Shown here one piece after another: positions 35,209 to 45,077 of a DNA stretch of 64,000 nt. The stretch lies in the NCBI GenBank assembly GCA_024234365.1, contig JACKOK010000004.1, forward strand, positions 1 to 64,000, in the 5' to 3' direction. The DNA is from Pseudomonadales bacterium. Its GTDB lineage: Bacteria; Pseudomonadota; Gammaproteobacteria; Pseudomonadales; Pseudohongiellaceae. The notes under the pieces are model-generated. The model ran no database searches. It saw only the letters and a program-made list of their open reading frames with translations, and was not told where the DNA came from. The translations under genes were made by a program, and so were the position numbers. The number at the start of each line of letters is the position of its first letter. Position 1 is the stretch's first letter.

Positions 35209-37103
35209 TTGTGCTGACGCAGTTGCCGCAGGTCAAAATCGCGCACGCGCTGGCGATAGTGTTCGATGGTCTGGGCCGTCATGACACTGCGGATGTCGTC
35301 TTTCAGTTCGCCATCCAGTGACATACGCAGCTGCTGGGCTGCATCCAGCATCCGTTCGAAGGCCTGCATGCTGTTGGCGACATTGGGCAGCGTCATGAAG
35401 AAACACACGCCACGGGTGGCGAAATCGTTGATCATGTTCAGGTCGAAAGTGCCCGGGTTCACCATGTTCGCCACGCTGAACAGCACCGGGCTGTCCGCCT
35501 TCTGGTCCACATGGCGATGGAAAATATTCATGTCGCCGAAACGCAGCCCCAGCCCCAACAGGGCGGGCAGCAGATCAACGCCGGCAAACTCCCGCTCTGG
35601 CTTTGCCATGACATTGATCACCAGCACCTCGCTGTATTCCTGGCCGGATGCGCCCTTTACCGTGGTCTCCTCCGGCTCCTGGCTGCGGCCCTTGTGACGC
35701 GCCAGGGGTTCCCTTGCCGCAGGTTTTTCCTGGGCCTGAGCGACGGGCTCTGCTGCAATCTCATCCTGCGCATCGTGTTCGTCATCGAACAGCCTGGCCT
35801 GACGCGAGCGGTCCAGCGGCTCGCGTGAGCGGCGCGCCGATTCTGCTGCCCTGACGGCCGGTTTCGGCTTGCGGGCCGGCGCTGGCGCTGGCTCGCTTTC
35901 CTCGTCCAGCGCATCCAGGCTGATCTGCGGCTCTGAGCGCTCATGGCTGTGGAATTCACGCTCACGCACGGGTTCTTCATGGCTCGCGCTCATGCCGGAG
36001 AGCTTTTCCCCCGCCCACTTCAGCCAGCGACGCGGCGCGCTGACGGGCTGCTGCTCTGGTTCCGCTTCATCATCCCAGGCGTCATCCGGGTCATCATAGC
36101 TGTCCAGCAGCGCATCTCTTTCCCCGGCAGGAACATCATCATCGTCGTCTGTACCCTGATCGCCGTAGACATCGTCGAACTCTTCCGCAATCTCTTCGTA
36201 ATCGGGCTCTTCATCCTCGGCATCGTTTTCGTCTTCCCAGCTGTCGAGGTCCTCGTCATCCGACCACGCTTCGTCGTCCGGTTCGTCGGCGTAGGGTTCT
36301 GGCTCGTCCTCGTACTCTTCGTCATCGTCGTCGAAATCGTCGGGGTCTACATAGTCCTGGGCGTGCACATCGTCGGCGGGCTCATTGAAGTCTTCATCCA
36401 GAGCTTCGTCGTCTTCGAAGTCCTCATCATCGTCGAAGTCTTCCTCGTCCTCGTAGCCGGAATCGTCGAAATCGTCGGAGTCATCGAAATCCTCCGCCTC
36501 GTCTTCCACGAGCTCGTCGTCATCGTCCTCATAATCCTGCTCTTCCGGCTCTTCCAGGGGATCGTTGTCCACGGACAGCGGAGAGGCATCCAGCGGGTCT
36601 TCATAGAAATCGTGGTAATCCTCTGCCGGTTCCTGCTCTTCGTCCGGTTCGGGTCTGGCGGCATGGGCTGCCAGGTGGTCGATCGGTCGCTGAGCCTGAG
36701 CCTGCAGATGCTTTTGCCGGGCAGCCTCGCGCGCACTGGCCACACTGGACTGACGGGGCACGGAGACTTCCTCCTCTTCGTGCGTATCGTCTTCCTCGTC
36801 TACTGTGTCCATCAATACCGGAATGGCGGAATCTCCCTTGTTTTTGCTGTAGCGCACGCGATCCCGCGCGGACAGTTCGGAATTCTGTTTCACCACGGCC
36901 GCGAAGGAGCGCTCCACCAACCGGGCACCGCCATTGGGCAGTTCGGACATCAGCAACTCATCGGGGTCGTATTGCGGGATATTCTTCTCCAGCTGTATAC
37001 GCAACTGCCCGCGCCGCGCCTTCAGGGCCACGTACAGACCGCGCAGGCTGACGGCGACGATGGCGAGGATGAGGATGAGGATGAGGAGTTCGCGAAGGCC
37101 CAT
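35205..37103 (-). CDS. zipA: Cell division protein ZipA with very long acidic linker
   Basis: 632 residues, against 328 in E. coli. ZipA is an inner-membrane protein that tethers FtsZ at the division ring. The N-terminal membrane anchor is residues 5-27, followed by a short basic part (KARRGQLRIQLEK). The C-terminal FtsZ-binding domain starts near 490 with SEVLVINVMAKP and contains FRxxD-like FGDMNIFHRH and ATRGVCFFMTLPNV. Residues 151-328 contain no Lys or Arg and are mostly Asp/Glu with Tyr and Phe, instead of the usual Pro/Gln-rich linker. Residues 350-485 are mixed-charge. AGGAG lies 12 bases before the ATG. Coupled to ligA by a 4-base overlap, with smc upstream. Confidence 0.93.
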   Translation of the reverse strand: MGLRELLILILILAIVAVSLRGLYVALKARRGQLRIQLEKNIPQYDPDELLMSELPNGGARLVERSFAAVVKQNSELSARDRVRYSKNKGDSAIPVLMDTVDEEDDTHEEEEVSVPRQSSVASAREAARQKHLQAQAQRPIDHLAAHAARPEPDEEQEPAEDYHDFYEDPLDASPLSVDNDPLEEPEEQDYEDDDDELVEDEAEDFDDSDDFDDSGYEDEEDFDDDEDFEDDEALDEDFNEPADDVHAQDYVDPDDFDDDDEEYEDEPEPYADEPDDEAWSDDEDLDSWEDENDAEDEEPDYEEIAEEFDDVYGDQGTDDDDDVPAGERDALLDSYDDPDDAWDDEAEPEQQPVSAPRRWLKWAGEKLSGMSASHEEPVREREFHSHERSEPQISLDALDEESEPAPAPARKPKPAVRAAESARRSREPLDRSRQARLFDDEHDAQDEIAAEPVAQAQEKPAAREPLARHKGRSQEPEETTVKGASGQEYSEVLVINVMAKPEREFAGVDLLPALLGLGLRFGDMNIFHRHVDQKADSPVLFSVANMVNPGTFDLNMINDFATRGVCFFMTLPNVANSMQAFERMLDAAQQLRMSLDGELKDDIRSVMTAQTIEHYRQRVRDFDLRQLRQHK

Positions 37104-37131
37104 ATTACTGTTCTGTCTCCTGGATTGCCGT

Positions 37132-37395
37132 TGGCATGTTGTTCTGTTCGCCTGCAGGGCAGGCTCCTACGATCTTGCCCTGGCATGTTGTTCTGTTCGC
37201 CTGCAGGGCAGGCTCCTACGACCCTGTCCTGGCATGTTGTTCTGTTCGCCTGCAGGGCAGGCTCCTACAACCCTGTCCTGGCATGTTGTTCTGTTCGCCT
37301 GCAGGGCAGGCTCCTACGACCCTGTCCTGACATGTTGTTCTGTTCGCCTGCAGGGCAGGCTCCTACATGTGTTGTGGGAGCCTGCCCTGCAGGCG
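37132..37395. repeat. Tandem array of five 49-bp units each holding a REP, plus one opposed REP
   Basis: Units start at 37132, 37181, 37230, 37279 and 37328, exactly 49 bases apart, with only a few base changes between them. REP cores lie at 37149, 37198, 37247, 37296 and 37345. A REP in the opposite orientation at 37374-37395 closes the array. It fills the 299-bp gap between smc and zipA, and nothing else is seen there. Confidence 0.95.
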
Positions 37396-37402
37396 ATCGA
37401 CC

Positions 37403-40400
37403 TTACATCGCCGCCAGCTCTGCGGCCTCTGCAATATCCACCGCCACAATGCGTGATACGCCGGGTTCGTGCATGGTAACACCGAGAAGCTGATTTGCCA
37501 TTTCCATGGTCAGCTTGTTGTGGGTGATGAACACAAACTGCACGGCACTGGACATCTCCCGCACCAGGTTGGCATAACGCCCCACGTTGGCATCGTCCAG
37601 CGGCGCGTCCACCTCGTCCAACATACAGAAGGGCGAGGGGTTGAGCTGGAAGATGGAGAACACCAGCGCAATCGCGGTCATGGCCTTCTCACCACCGGAA
37701 AGCAGATGGATGGTGCTGTTGCGCTTGCCCGGCGGGCGCGCCATGATCGCCACCCCGGTATCCAGCAGGTCTTCGCCCGTCATGTCCAGATAGGCGTGGC
37801 CGCCGCCAAACACTTTGGGGAACAGGTCCTGCAGCCCGGCATTGATCTTGTCGAAGGTTTCCTTGAAACGGGTACGGGTTTCCTTGTCGATCTTGCGGAT
37901 GGCATTTTCCAGCGTGACCAGTGCCCGTTCCAGATCCTCGTTCTGCGAATCCAGATACACCTTGCGTTCGGATTGCTGCTTGTACTCGTCGATGGCCGCC
38001 AGGTTGATGGCGCCCAGGCGCTGAATGCGGTTGGCGATCAGCTCCAGCTCGCGCTCGCAGGCGGCCTGATCCAGCTCTTCCGGCAGGTTCGCCAGCACGG
38101 TCTGCAGGTCGTAGCGGGCCTCGCGCAGCTGTTCCTCCAAGGCCTCACGCTTGACCATATCCCCTTCGCTGCGCAGGCGGTGCTCCATCATCTGCTCGCG
38201 CAGGGCCCCGGCGGTGCGCTCGAAATGAGAGCGCTGCTGCTCCAGCTGACGCAGCGTGTGCTCATTGCTGTCGGCCCTGGCCTTGGCGATATTGAGCTGC
38301 TCCTCCACTTCCAGACGCTTCTGCAACTGGGTTTCCAGTTCTGCGCGCTTCATCTCCAGCGGCTCATCGGACTCGGCAAGCTGCCGGCTCAGGGATTCGA
38401 TACGCTCTTTCGCCCGCTGCACCTGTGAGGCCATGCGGTCCATGGTGTCGCGCACGGAGCGCAACTGGGATTGCAGCGACTGCTGCTGCAGGGCCAACTG
38501 GTGGCTGGTGTCCTTGTCGTGGCGCGCCTTCTGGCGGATCTGGTCCAGCGCCTCGCGCCGTTCATCGCGTTGTTGCAGCAAGTGTTCCTTGCGCTCGGTG
38601 TCCAGCTCCATCGCATCCAGTGCGGATTGCAGATTGGAGCGTGCCAGCGCGGTGTTTTCCTGCTCCACGGACAACTGACGCAGCAGTTCATCCAGCTCAT
38701 GTTGCAGGCGTTCGCGGCGCAGCGTGGTCTGCTCCACCTTCATTAAGCGGGCACCCAGTTGGGACTTCTGCTCGCTGTACTGACGCGCCGTCTGCGCGAT
38801 CAGGCGCTGCACATCCTCGCGGCGGGATTCCAGGTCGCGCAGCGCCTGACGGGACTCGCCCTGCGCCTCCAACACCTCATCCACACGGGCCTGCTGCAGC
38901 GTGATCTGTTCTTCCAGGCGGGAAATCTCGCCCTTGCGCTCCAGCAGCCCGGCTTTCTCGTCGGCGGCCTTGCGCACCCGGATCCAGGCCTTGCCCAGCC
39001 ACACGCCCTGACGCGTGACCACGGATTCATTGGCCGCCAGTTTGCCGCGCAGCGCAAGCGCTGCCGCCATATCCTCTGCCACATAGATGCCGGCCAGCAG
39101 TGCGGCGCTGTCCCAGTCCGACTGAATCTTGCTGGCCAGTGCTACACGCGAGGCATCTGCCGCCGGTTTGTCACTGACCACGCCGGTCTCCACCAATGAC
39201 AGCAGGCCGGCAGGCAGTTCGGACAACAGGGATTCCACGTTGTCGATCTGCTCCACGCATACGCTCTGCAGATAATCCCCCAGCACGGCCTCGACAGCGC
39301 CCTCATAGCCTGCGGCCACGCGGATGCTCTCGCCCAGGCGCTTGCTCTCGTTCAGGCGGTGGCTCTGCAGCCAGCGGTTCATGCCTTCGTTATTGCGCCC
39401 CAGCGCGGCTTTTTGCAGCGCTTCCAGCGAGGCGGCACGCCCTTTCAGGCTCTGCAGTTCGCTGCGTGCGCGGTCCAGATCGCTGGAGATGGTCTGCCCG
39501 TTGCTGCGCTCCTGCTCGATCTGTTCGGCCAGCTCGCTGTTGCTGTTCTGGTGGGCCTCAAGCTGCTCCTCCAGGCGGGAGACCTCGATGGAGAGCTCGT
39601 CGATGACGTCCTGCTCCGGGTTTTCCCCCAGGGATTTCATCTCTTCCTGCAGGCGTGCCTTGCGGTCAACGCCACGCTCCACGATTTTTTCCAGCTGCTG
39701 AATGCGGGACTGCTCCACCTCCGCGATCTGCCGCGGCTCCTCTGCACGCTGGTTGAATTCGTCCCACTCCTGTTGCCATTGCTGCATGCGGGATTCGGCC
39801 TCCTCCAGCGCGAAGGCGGATTCTTCCTCCACGGCCTGCGCCTCTTCCAGCTTTGGCGAGACGATCTCCAGCTCTTCCTCAAAGCTCTTGAGGCGGCTGA
39901 CATCGCTCTCCAGCTCGCTCTGGGTCAGGCCATAGCCTTCCTGGGTTTCCAGCAGGTCACGTTTAAGTTGGGCGGTACGCTCGATGTGGTGTTCGATGGA
40001 CTGTTCGATACGGGCAATATCGTTACCCAGGCTGTAATAGCGCCCCTGAATCTCGCTGAGCTGCTCGTTGAAATCGGCGTTGTCCACCAGGTGTTTTTCG
40101 ATCTGCGCGTCCACCGCACGCTGGTCGGCAACCGCCGCCTCGATCTTGATTTCCAGCTCACGGATAACGGCCTGTTTGGCCTCCAGCTCGGTGTTCAGGG
40201 CCTGCCAGCGCAGCGCATTGTGCTGCGCCGTCAGCTCACGCTCCTGCTGCTTGAACTCGCCGTATTTCTCTGCCGCCTGGGCCTGACGGTGCAGGTGCTG
40301 CAACTGGCGCCCCAGTTCTTCGCGCAGGTCGGTCAGGCGTTCCAGGTTCTCGCGGGTGCGCTTGATACGGTTCTCGGTGTCGCGGCGGCGCTCCTTGTAT

Positions 40401-40915
40401 TTGGAGATGCCGGCGGCCTCCTCGATGAAGATGCGCAGCTCCTCCGGCTTGGATTCGATGAGACGGGATACCATGCCCTGCTCGATAATGGAGTAGCTGC
40501 GCGCGCCAAGCCCGGTGCCCAGGAAGATGTCGGTAATATCCCGGCGGCGGCACTTGGCACCGTTGAGCATATAGCCGGAGCTGCCATCCCGGGACACCTT
40601 GCGCTTGATGGAAATCTCGTTGTACTGGGCGTACTCGCCCTTGATGCGGTGGTCGCTGTTGTCGAACACCAGCTCGATACTGGCCTGCCCTACCGGTTTG
40701 CGCCCGCCGGAACCGTTGAAGATAACGTCCGTCATGTTCTCGCCGCGCAGGTTCTTGGCCGAGCTTTCCCCCATCACCCAGCGCACGGCGTCGATGATAT
40801 TGGATTTGCCACAGCCATTGGGGCCGACGACAGCACACAGATTGCTGGGGAAATTAACGGTGGTGGGATCCACGAAAGACTTGAAACCGGCTAATTTAAT
40901 ACATTTCAAACGCAT
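37403..40915 (-). CDS. smc: Chromosome partition protein SMC
   Basis: A 1170-residue SMC ATPase that compacts and segregates the chromosome with ScpAB. The N-terminal head has Walker A GPNGCGKSNIID (31-42). Two long coiled coils flank a hinge (about 505-660; AAGYEGAVEAVLGDYL, GVWLGKAWIR). The C-terminal head has the LSGGEKAMTAIAL signature and Walker B FCMLDEVDAPLDD. Full family length. Gammaproteobacteria with SMC rather than MukBEF include Pseudomonas and relatives, which also have the smc-zipA-ligA order. The start codon is ATG and no Shine-Dalgarno is striking. Confidence 0.97.
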   Translation of the reverse strand: MRLKCIKLAGFKSFVDPTTVNFPSNLCAVVGPNGCGKSNIIDAVRWVMGESSAKNLRGENMTDVIFNGSGGRKPVGQASIELVFDNSDHRIKGEYAQYNEISIKRKVSRDGSSGYMLNGAKCRRRDITDIFLGTGLGARSYSIIEQGMVSRLIESKPEELRIFIEEAAGISKYKERRRDTENRIKRTRENLERLTDLREELGRQLQHLHRQAQAAEKYGEFKQQERELTAQHNALRWQALNTELEAKQAVIRELEIKIEAAVADQRAVDAQIEKHLVDNADFNEQLSEIQGRYYSLGNDIARIEQSIEHHIERTAQLKRDLLETQEGYGLTQSELESDVSRLKSFEEELEIVSPKLEEAQAVEEESAFALEEAESRMQQWQQEWDEFNQRAEEPRQIAEVEQSRIQQLEKIVERGVDRKARLQEEMKSLGENPEQDVIDELSIEVSRLEEQLEAHQNSNSELAEQIEQERSNGQTISSDLDRARSELQSLKGRAASLEALQKAALGRNNEGMNRWLQSHRLNESKRLGESIRVAAGYEGAVEAVLGDYLQSVCVEQIDNVESLLSELPAGLLSLVETGVVSDKPAADASRVALASKIQSDWDSAALLAGIYVAEDMAAALALRGKLAANESVVTRQGVWLGKAWIRVRKAADEKAGLLERKGEISRLEEQITLQQARVDEVLEAQGESRQALRDLESRREDVQRLIAQTARQYSEQKSQLGARLMKVEQTTLRRERLQHELDELLRQLSVEQENTALARSNLQSALDAMELDTERKEHLLQQRDERREALDQIRQKARHDKDTSHQLALQQQSLQSQLRSVRDTMDRMASQVQRAKERIESLSRQLAESDEPLEMKRAELETQLQKRLEVEEQLNIAKARADSNEHTLRQLEQQRSHFERTAGALREQMMEHRLRSEGDMVKREALEEQLREARYDLQTVLANLPEELDQAACERELELIANRIQRLGAINLAAIDEYKQQSERKVYLDSQNEDLERALVTLENAIRKIDKETRTRFKETFDKINAGLQDLFPKVFGGGHAYLDMTGEDLLDTGVAIMARPPGKRNSTIHLLSGGEKAMTAIALVFSIFQLNPSPFCMLDEVDAPLDDANVGRYANLVREMSSAVQFVFITHNKLTMEMANQLLGVTMHEPGVSRIVAVDIAEAAELAAM

Positions 40916-41262
40916 GGGTGACTCTGATCCGTAATGCCTGCAAAAACAGCAAGTTAGTGAGCGTTTTACAGGCAGATTCTGAAGGCGCTCTCAGGAGCAC
41001 TCTTGAATGATAAAAAACGCCGACAAGTGTAGCTGATCTGATCGGCAATGACACAAAAAATTCATCATTTGCGCAGCAGGGCCACCGCCTGCCTCAGGAC
41101 ACCGCAACAACACTCGCAATGCCCTTCATTTATAAGGGTTTGTGCCGATGCCTCGGGCTGGACTTTACACAATGTACTAAGTAAGCTTCGGGGCTTTCCG
41201 GCGGCACGGCTGCATAGGCGCAGTGCCCGGTATTCCCACTGCCAATAGCGGAAGCCTGCTGC
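40916..41262. other. Divergent intergenic region, smc and barrel protein
   Basis: 347 bases with no supported gene. It must hold the promoters of smc (minus) and of the barrel gene (plus). An imperfect inverted repeat (GCCTGCAAAAAC near 40936 with GTTTTACAGGC near 40964) could form a hairpin in the smc leader. I saw no riboswitch consensus. Confidence 0.4.
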
Positions 41263-42381
41263 ATGAATCACGCAAAAAAAATCGCCTGTCTGCTCTGCTC
41301 CCTGTGCGCCACACAAACCGCTTTGGCCGACACGCCGCTGGGCTGGATCAACGCTGAAAACCCCAGCGCCTACACACTGGATGCCCGCCGTGTCGAACTC
41401 AGCCTGGGCAAGCTGGCGGTCAACGACACCATCGATTTCCTGGATATCCGCAACGACCTGCTGGCCGGCACCCGCAAACTGGTGGGCGACAGCGGAGACC
41501 TGGACGGGCAGCGCGCGGAATTGCACCTGGGGCTGAGCTCTTCGCTGAGCGTGTTCTATCGCCGCCAGGAGCAGGACCTGAAAATCGAGCTGGGCGACAT
41601 CGCCTCCGTCCACATCACCGACATCGACGATGGCCTCAGCACCACCGCCACCGCTTACGGCTTCAAGTGGAATTTCTTCGAAGCCGGGTATTTCGACAAC
41701 AGCGGCCCCTGGCACGCCGCCGCGCTGGAAGTGACGCGCACCCGCAATACCACCGATGATTACGAAGGCCACTTCGACCGCGTGACGGTCACATCGGACT
41801 TCATCGTCACCTTTACCGATCCGCAGACCTTTCGCCTGAACTCCCTCGAGGACGAGGGCTGGCAGGCCCGCTTGCTGTATTCCCTGCCCCTGGGCAGCAC
41901 CGTATCGAGCACGGTATGGGCGGGTTACGGCGAAACCACTGCCAGTGCCGGCACCAGCGCAGACATCGTCATTGAGGCCCTGATGGATGATTTCTATCAG
42001 CAGTTCGATATTGAGGACCGCCACTTCATGCTCGGCGCCGGCGTGCACTGGCAGATCACCCCACGCATCCCCCTGCAACTGAGCTATGAATTCCTGCGCG
42101 TCAACAATATCAACACGGACATCGTGGCACCGCCCTCAAACAGCCTGCTGCCCTCTTTTCTCAGGGGCGACAATCTGGCCGCCGTGAGCGAACACAGCAA
42201 CCATACCCTGCGCGGCAGCCTCTCTTACTGGGTCACGCCCGATGTGCACGTGAGCTTCACCGGCAAACTGTTCAGCAACCAGTTCCTGGGGCGCATTCCG
42301 CACTACAACAACCCCCTGAGCGGCTCCTTTGCCGACAACCCCTACGGCTATATTGGCCTGCAATTGGGTGTTCAACTGTAG
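41263..42381 (+). CDS. Putative outer-membrane beta-barrel protein, unknown function
   Basis: A 372-residue protein with a signal peptide ending QTALA-DTP. The mature chain is a series of short amphipathic strands (VELSLGKLAV, LSVFYRRQEQDLKIELG, YGFKWNFFEAGYF, WQARLLYSLPLG, IPLQLSYEFLRVNNI) separated by acidic turns. It ends YGYIGLQLGVQL, compatible with a Bam-recognised last strand. No family was recognised. GGAAG lies ten bases upstream of the ATG. It is followed, 171 bases later, by the first of two secreted paralogues, so the three may be a surface-related group. Confidence 0.7.
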   Translation: MNHAKKIACLLCSLCATQTALADTPLGWINAENPSAYTLDARRVELSLGKLAVNDTIDFLDIRNDLLAGTRKLVGDSGDLDGQRAELHLGLSSSLSVFYRRQEQDLKIELGDIASVHITDIDDGLSTTATAYGFKWNFFEAGYFDNSGPWHAAALEVTRTRNTTDDYEGHFDRVTVTSDFIVTFTDPQTFRLNSLEDEGWQARLLYSLPLGSTVSSTVWAGYGETTASAGTSADIVIEALMDDFYQQFDIEDRHFMLGAGVHWQITPRIPLQLSYEFLRVNNINTDIVAPPSNSLLPSFLRGDNLAAVSEHSNHTLRGSLSYWVTPDVHVSFTGKLFSNQFLGRIPHYNNPLSGSFADNPYGYIGLQLGVQL

Positions 42382-42552
42382 AACATGCAAATCGGGCCTC
42401 TTTAGTGCCATAAACCCGTAGTAATTGCGCCTTACACTATGTTTAAATCGCCATTTGGTGATCATCCCCCGATACAGACGGCATTCACGGGCGTGATCCA
42501 GGCAGCGGGATATAAAAACCTAAACAGACAACAGACGAAGAAGGGATCAAGC

Positions 42553-45030
42553 ATGAGGGACTTCAAGCGACGCAAACTCACTTACCTGAGCCAGGCGATT
42601 GCGGCTATCGTGTTCACCACCGCAGGCTCCAGCGTATTAGCCCAGCAGGTGACCCTGCAGAACAATCAGCTGAGCATTTCCGGTGGCAGCGGCACGACCT
42701 TCTCCAGCCAGAGCCCCACGATTTCCTCCCTGGGGGTGGTGCAGACCATCATCGACGTACCCACCACCAACGGCGTGGGCATTCCCAGCTTCAGTTTCAC
42801 CATGGTGCCCAATGGCATTCCCGATGGCGTGTACTCCTACCGCGTGGGCGTGACCTTTGACGATACCGCCAATGACCGCCGCCTGGAGGCCGAGATCGGC
42901 ACCCTGCAACTGACCGTCAGCGGCGGCGCCATCGTCAGCGGCACCATCCCCGGCAGCCAGAACCTGCGCGTGCTCGGCCGCAACGGCGGCGGCACCCTGC
43001 AGGTGCAGATCAATGTCAGCAACAGCTCCACCAATGGGCCGATCACACTCAACGGCGGCTCGGTGTCCTTCAATGCCAGCAACCTGATCTCCCGCATTCG
43101 CAACTCTCACTCCCAGTTTGACTCGGTCATCCTGGCCGAGTTCGACCAGCCCGCGACCTACGACTACCGCATTGCGGTACAGCAAACCGGCACCACGGCC
43201 GCTGGCAGCCCCACGCTGGCTTTCGGTACCGGCACCACCTTTACCGCCTTCCCGCAGGTACAGGCTCCGGGTTGCGGCGCGGCCAACTGCGTGGGCAACA
43301 CCACAGCATTCCTGCTGAACACCAATGAGCTGGCTTCCGACTACACTGCCGCTTATACCGTCACCGGGCGTTTCAATGTCACCACGGTTTCCTCCGGTGG
43401 CAGCAGCGGCGGCAGCTCGGGTGGCAGCACTGGCGGCACAACCGTGACCGGCGATGTCTTCCAGGACACCAACAACCTGGGCAGTACCGTGGACAACATC
43501 ACCGTGACTACCGGGGAAACCCCCAGCACGGAAACCGTCACCCAGATCAACAACACCGTAAGCACCAGTAACTCCCTGCTGAGCAACACCAGCACACAGC
43601 TGGCCAGCGGCACCCTCAGCACCGCCCAGGCACTGACAACGCTCACCACGGTTAACAAGGCACTGGACTTGGCCGGTACCGCCACCCAGAACGGCGGCAC
43701 GGTGGACACCAGCACCACCACCACGACCATCAACAACGTGGCAAACCTGCTCGGCACACTGGCCACCAAGACCCTGACAACGGAACAGAAAACCGAGATT
43801 TCCAACATTGCCACCAGCACCGTGACCAGTGCCACCAAGCTGATTACCAGCGAAACCCCTCGCGCGACCATTCTCAGCATGGTGGATGCCACCTCCAAGC
43901 TGCTGCAGAACTCGCAGGATGCTACTGGCGAGGTGACGGCAGCACTGGCCACGCAGTTGCGTGCGCTTTCCACTACCGCGACTAAAACCATTCTGCCAAG
44001 CCTGCCTGAAAGCATTCGCGGCACAACGGATTTGAGCTCCGTCGACTCCATCCGTACCCTGGCCAATGCCAAGGCCACGGTGGCCGAGACGGTGCAAAAA
44101 ACAGCGCCGGTTGCCTGTGATGCCAGTCTCTTCCTTACTGAAGTTCGCTATCACCTTTTCGGCTTCGGCGCGAATGCGACCGGTATACCCGTCAACTACA
44201 CGCCAATCACGGGATCTATAAGCGAGGCGCGACAGTACATACTTCGCTGTGTCAGTGGCGGCACTACTGCCAGCGCTCTCACAGATGATGGATCTGGCGC
44301 CTCCGTGCTCGCAGCCACGCTGGAGCAGCCAAGCTTTGCCGTGGACGGCTCTGCAGTGGTGGAATATGCTGGCCAGAAATACGCAGCGGGCGCATCCTCT
44401 ATTCGCATCATGCCGGACCTGCTGAGCGATGGACTGCACACTCTGCCGGACGGACGCATCCTCTATGTCAGCAACGGAAGAGGCACGGATTACAGTGGCG
44501 CAGCACTGAACAGCGTCAGCTTCAACGCCGCCATTACCCAGGCGAATTACACACTGAGCTCGCAGACCAATGGCAGCTTCCGCATTGATCTTGGCAACAG
44601 CGAACGCTTTGCTGGCGCTTTTGCCCTGGGCGAAATCGGTTCTGCCGGCACTGCCTGTGACTCCGTGAACTTCACCTCCCCCACCGGCAACCCGGCAAGC
44701 ACGGACTATGTGTTCACCATGACCTGCAGCGATGGTGCCGTGCAGCGCATCACCCCCTTCCCCGACAGCAGTGTGTTCTTCGACACGGTGACCAATGCCG
44801 GTTTCGATGTGCGCACCGACCGCAACACGGGCGTGATCAGCATCGAGGGTGTGGGCAATGTGCGCCCCAGCTTCTTCGTCACGCCGCTGACGATCAACGA
44901 CACCGCCTATCTGAACGCCAACAAGACCGCTGAAGGCATTGCCATTCGCAGCACCGATGCCAATGGTGATGGCAAAGCGGACTATGAAGTTCTCAGCGAG
45001 AACGGCGTACAGTTGATGTACGGCTTGTAA
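42553..45030 (+). CDS. Large secreted protein, paralogue 1 (unknown function)
   Basis: 825 residues from the ATG at 42553 (GAAGGGA upstream); the frame is open from 42439. A signal peptide ends VLA-QQV. The N-terminal domain (about 30-280) is beta-rich with a Ser/Gly linker of GGSSGGS units. A Thr/Ser/Ala-rich central helical region with many TETVTQINNT-like heptads follows (about 300-500). A segment with a Cys pair (CDASLF ... YILRC, about 515-560) is unlike the paralogue. The C-terminal domain ends with a DANGDGKADYEV calcium-loop motif and ENGVQLMYGL. Extracellular or surface location is inferred. The next gene is a close copy. Confidence 0.72.
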   Translation: MRDFKRRKLTYLSQAIAAIVFTTAGSSVLAQQVTLQNNQLSISGGSGTTFSSQSPTISSLGVVQTIIDVPTTNGVGIPSFSFTMVPNGIPDGVYSYRVGVTFDDTANDRRLEAEIGTLQLTVSGGAIVSGTIPGSQNLRVLGRNGGGTLQVQINVSNSSTNGPITLNGGSVSFNASNLISRIRNSHSQFDSVILAEFDQPATYDYRIAVQQTGTTAAGSPTLAFGTGTTFTAFPQVQAPGCGAANCVGNTTAFLLNTNELASDYTAAYTVTGRFNVTTVSSGGSSGGSSGGSTGGTTVTGDVFQDTNNLGSTVDNITVTTGETPSTETVTQINNTVSTSNSLLSNTSTQLASGTLSTAQALTTLTTVNKALDLAGTATQNGGTVDTSTTTTTINNVANLLGTLATKTLTTEQKTEISNIATSTVTSATKLITSETPRATILSMVDATSKLLQNSQDATGEVTAALATQLRALSTTATKTILPSLPESIRGTTDLSSVDSIRTLANAKATVAETVQKTAPVACDASLFLTEVRYHLFGFGANATGIPVNYTPITGSISEARQYILRCVSGGTTASALTDDGSGASVLAATLEQPSFAVDGSAVVEYAGQKYAAGASSIRIMPDLLSDGLHTLPDGRILYVSNGRGTDYSGAALNSVSFNAAITQANYTLSSQTNGSFRIDLGNSERFAGAFALGEIGSAGTACDSVNFTSPTGNPASTDYVFTMTCSDGAVQRITPFPDSSVFFDTVTNAGFDVRTDRNTGVISIEGVGNVRPSFFVTPLTINDTAYLNANKTAEGIAIRSTDANGDGKADYEVLSENGVQLMYGL

Positions 45031-45040
45031 GCCCCCTCAC

Positions 45041-45077
45041 GCGGCAGGTGTGCACCATTAGGGTTCACACCTGCCGC
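45041..45077. terminator. Hairpin after paralogue 1
   Basis: GCGGCAGGTGTG (45041-45052) pairs perfectly with CACACCTGCCGC (45066-45077). There is no T tract, so it may stabilise the 3' end or attenuate rather than terminate. The remaining 45078-45360 holds no gene; a Shine-Dalgarno GAGGAG (45349-45354) precedes the next ATG. Confidence 0.6.

Noticed and set aside
37132..37395. CRISPR-like array with regular 49-bp spacing
   Set aside because: The 'spacers' are identical between units and the repeat core is the REP found elsewhere, so this is tandem duplication of a REP unit, not CRISPR. No cas genes are present.
35943..37493. 516-codon hydrophobic frame opposite zipA
   Set aside because: Antisense of GAT/GAC/GAA-rich zipA codons yields Val/Ile/Phe/Leu, so a hydrophobic 'membrane protein' appears by composition alone.
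39359..40894. 511-codon plus-strand frame opposite smc
   Set aside because: Antisense shadow of the coiled-coil gene; no family features.
40916..41262. Possible c-di-GMP or other riboswitch before the barrel gene
   Set aside because: No match to conserved riboswitch cores could be traced; only a weak hairpin is seen.
42637..44439. 600-codon Gly-rich frame opposite paralogue 1
   Set aside because: Antisense of Ser/Thr/Ala codons; it recurs opposite paralogue 2 only because the DNA is duplicated.
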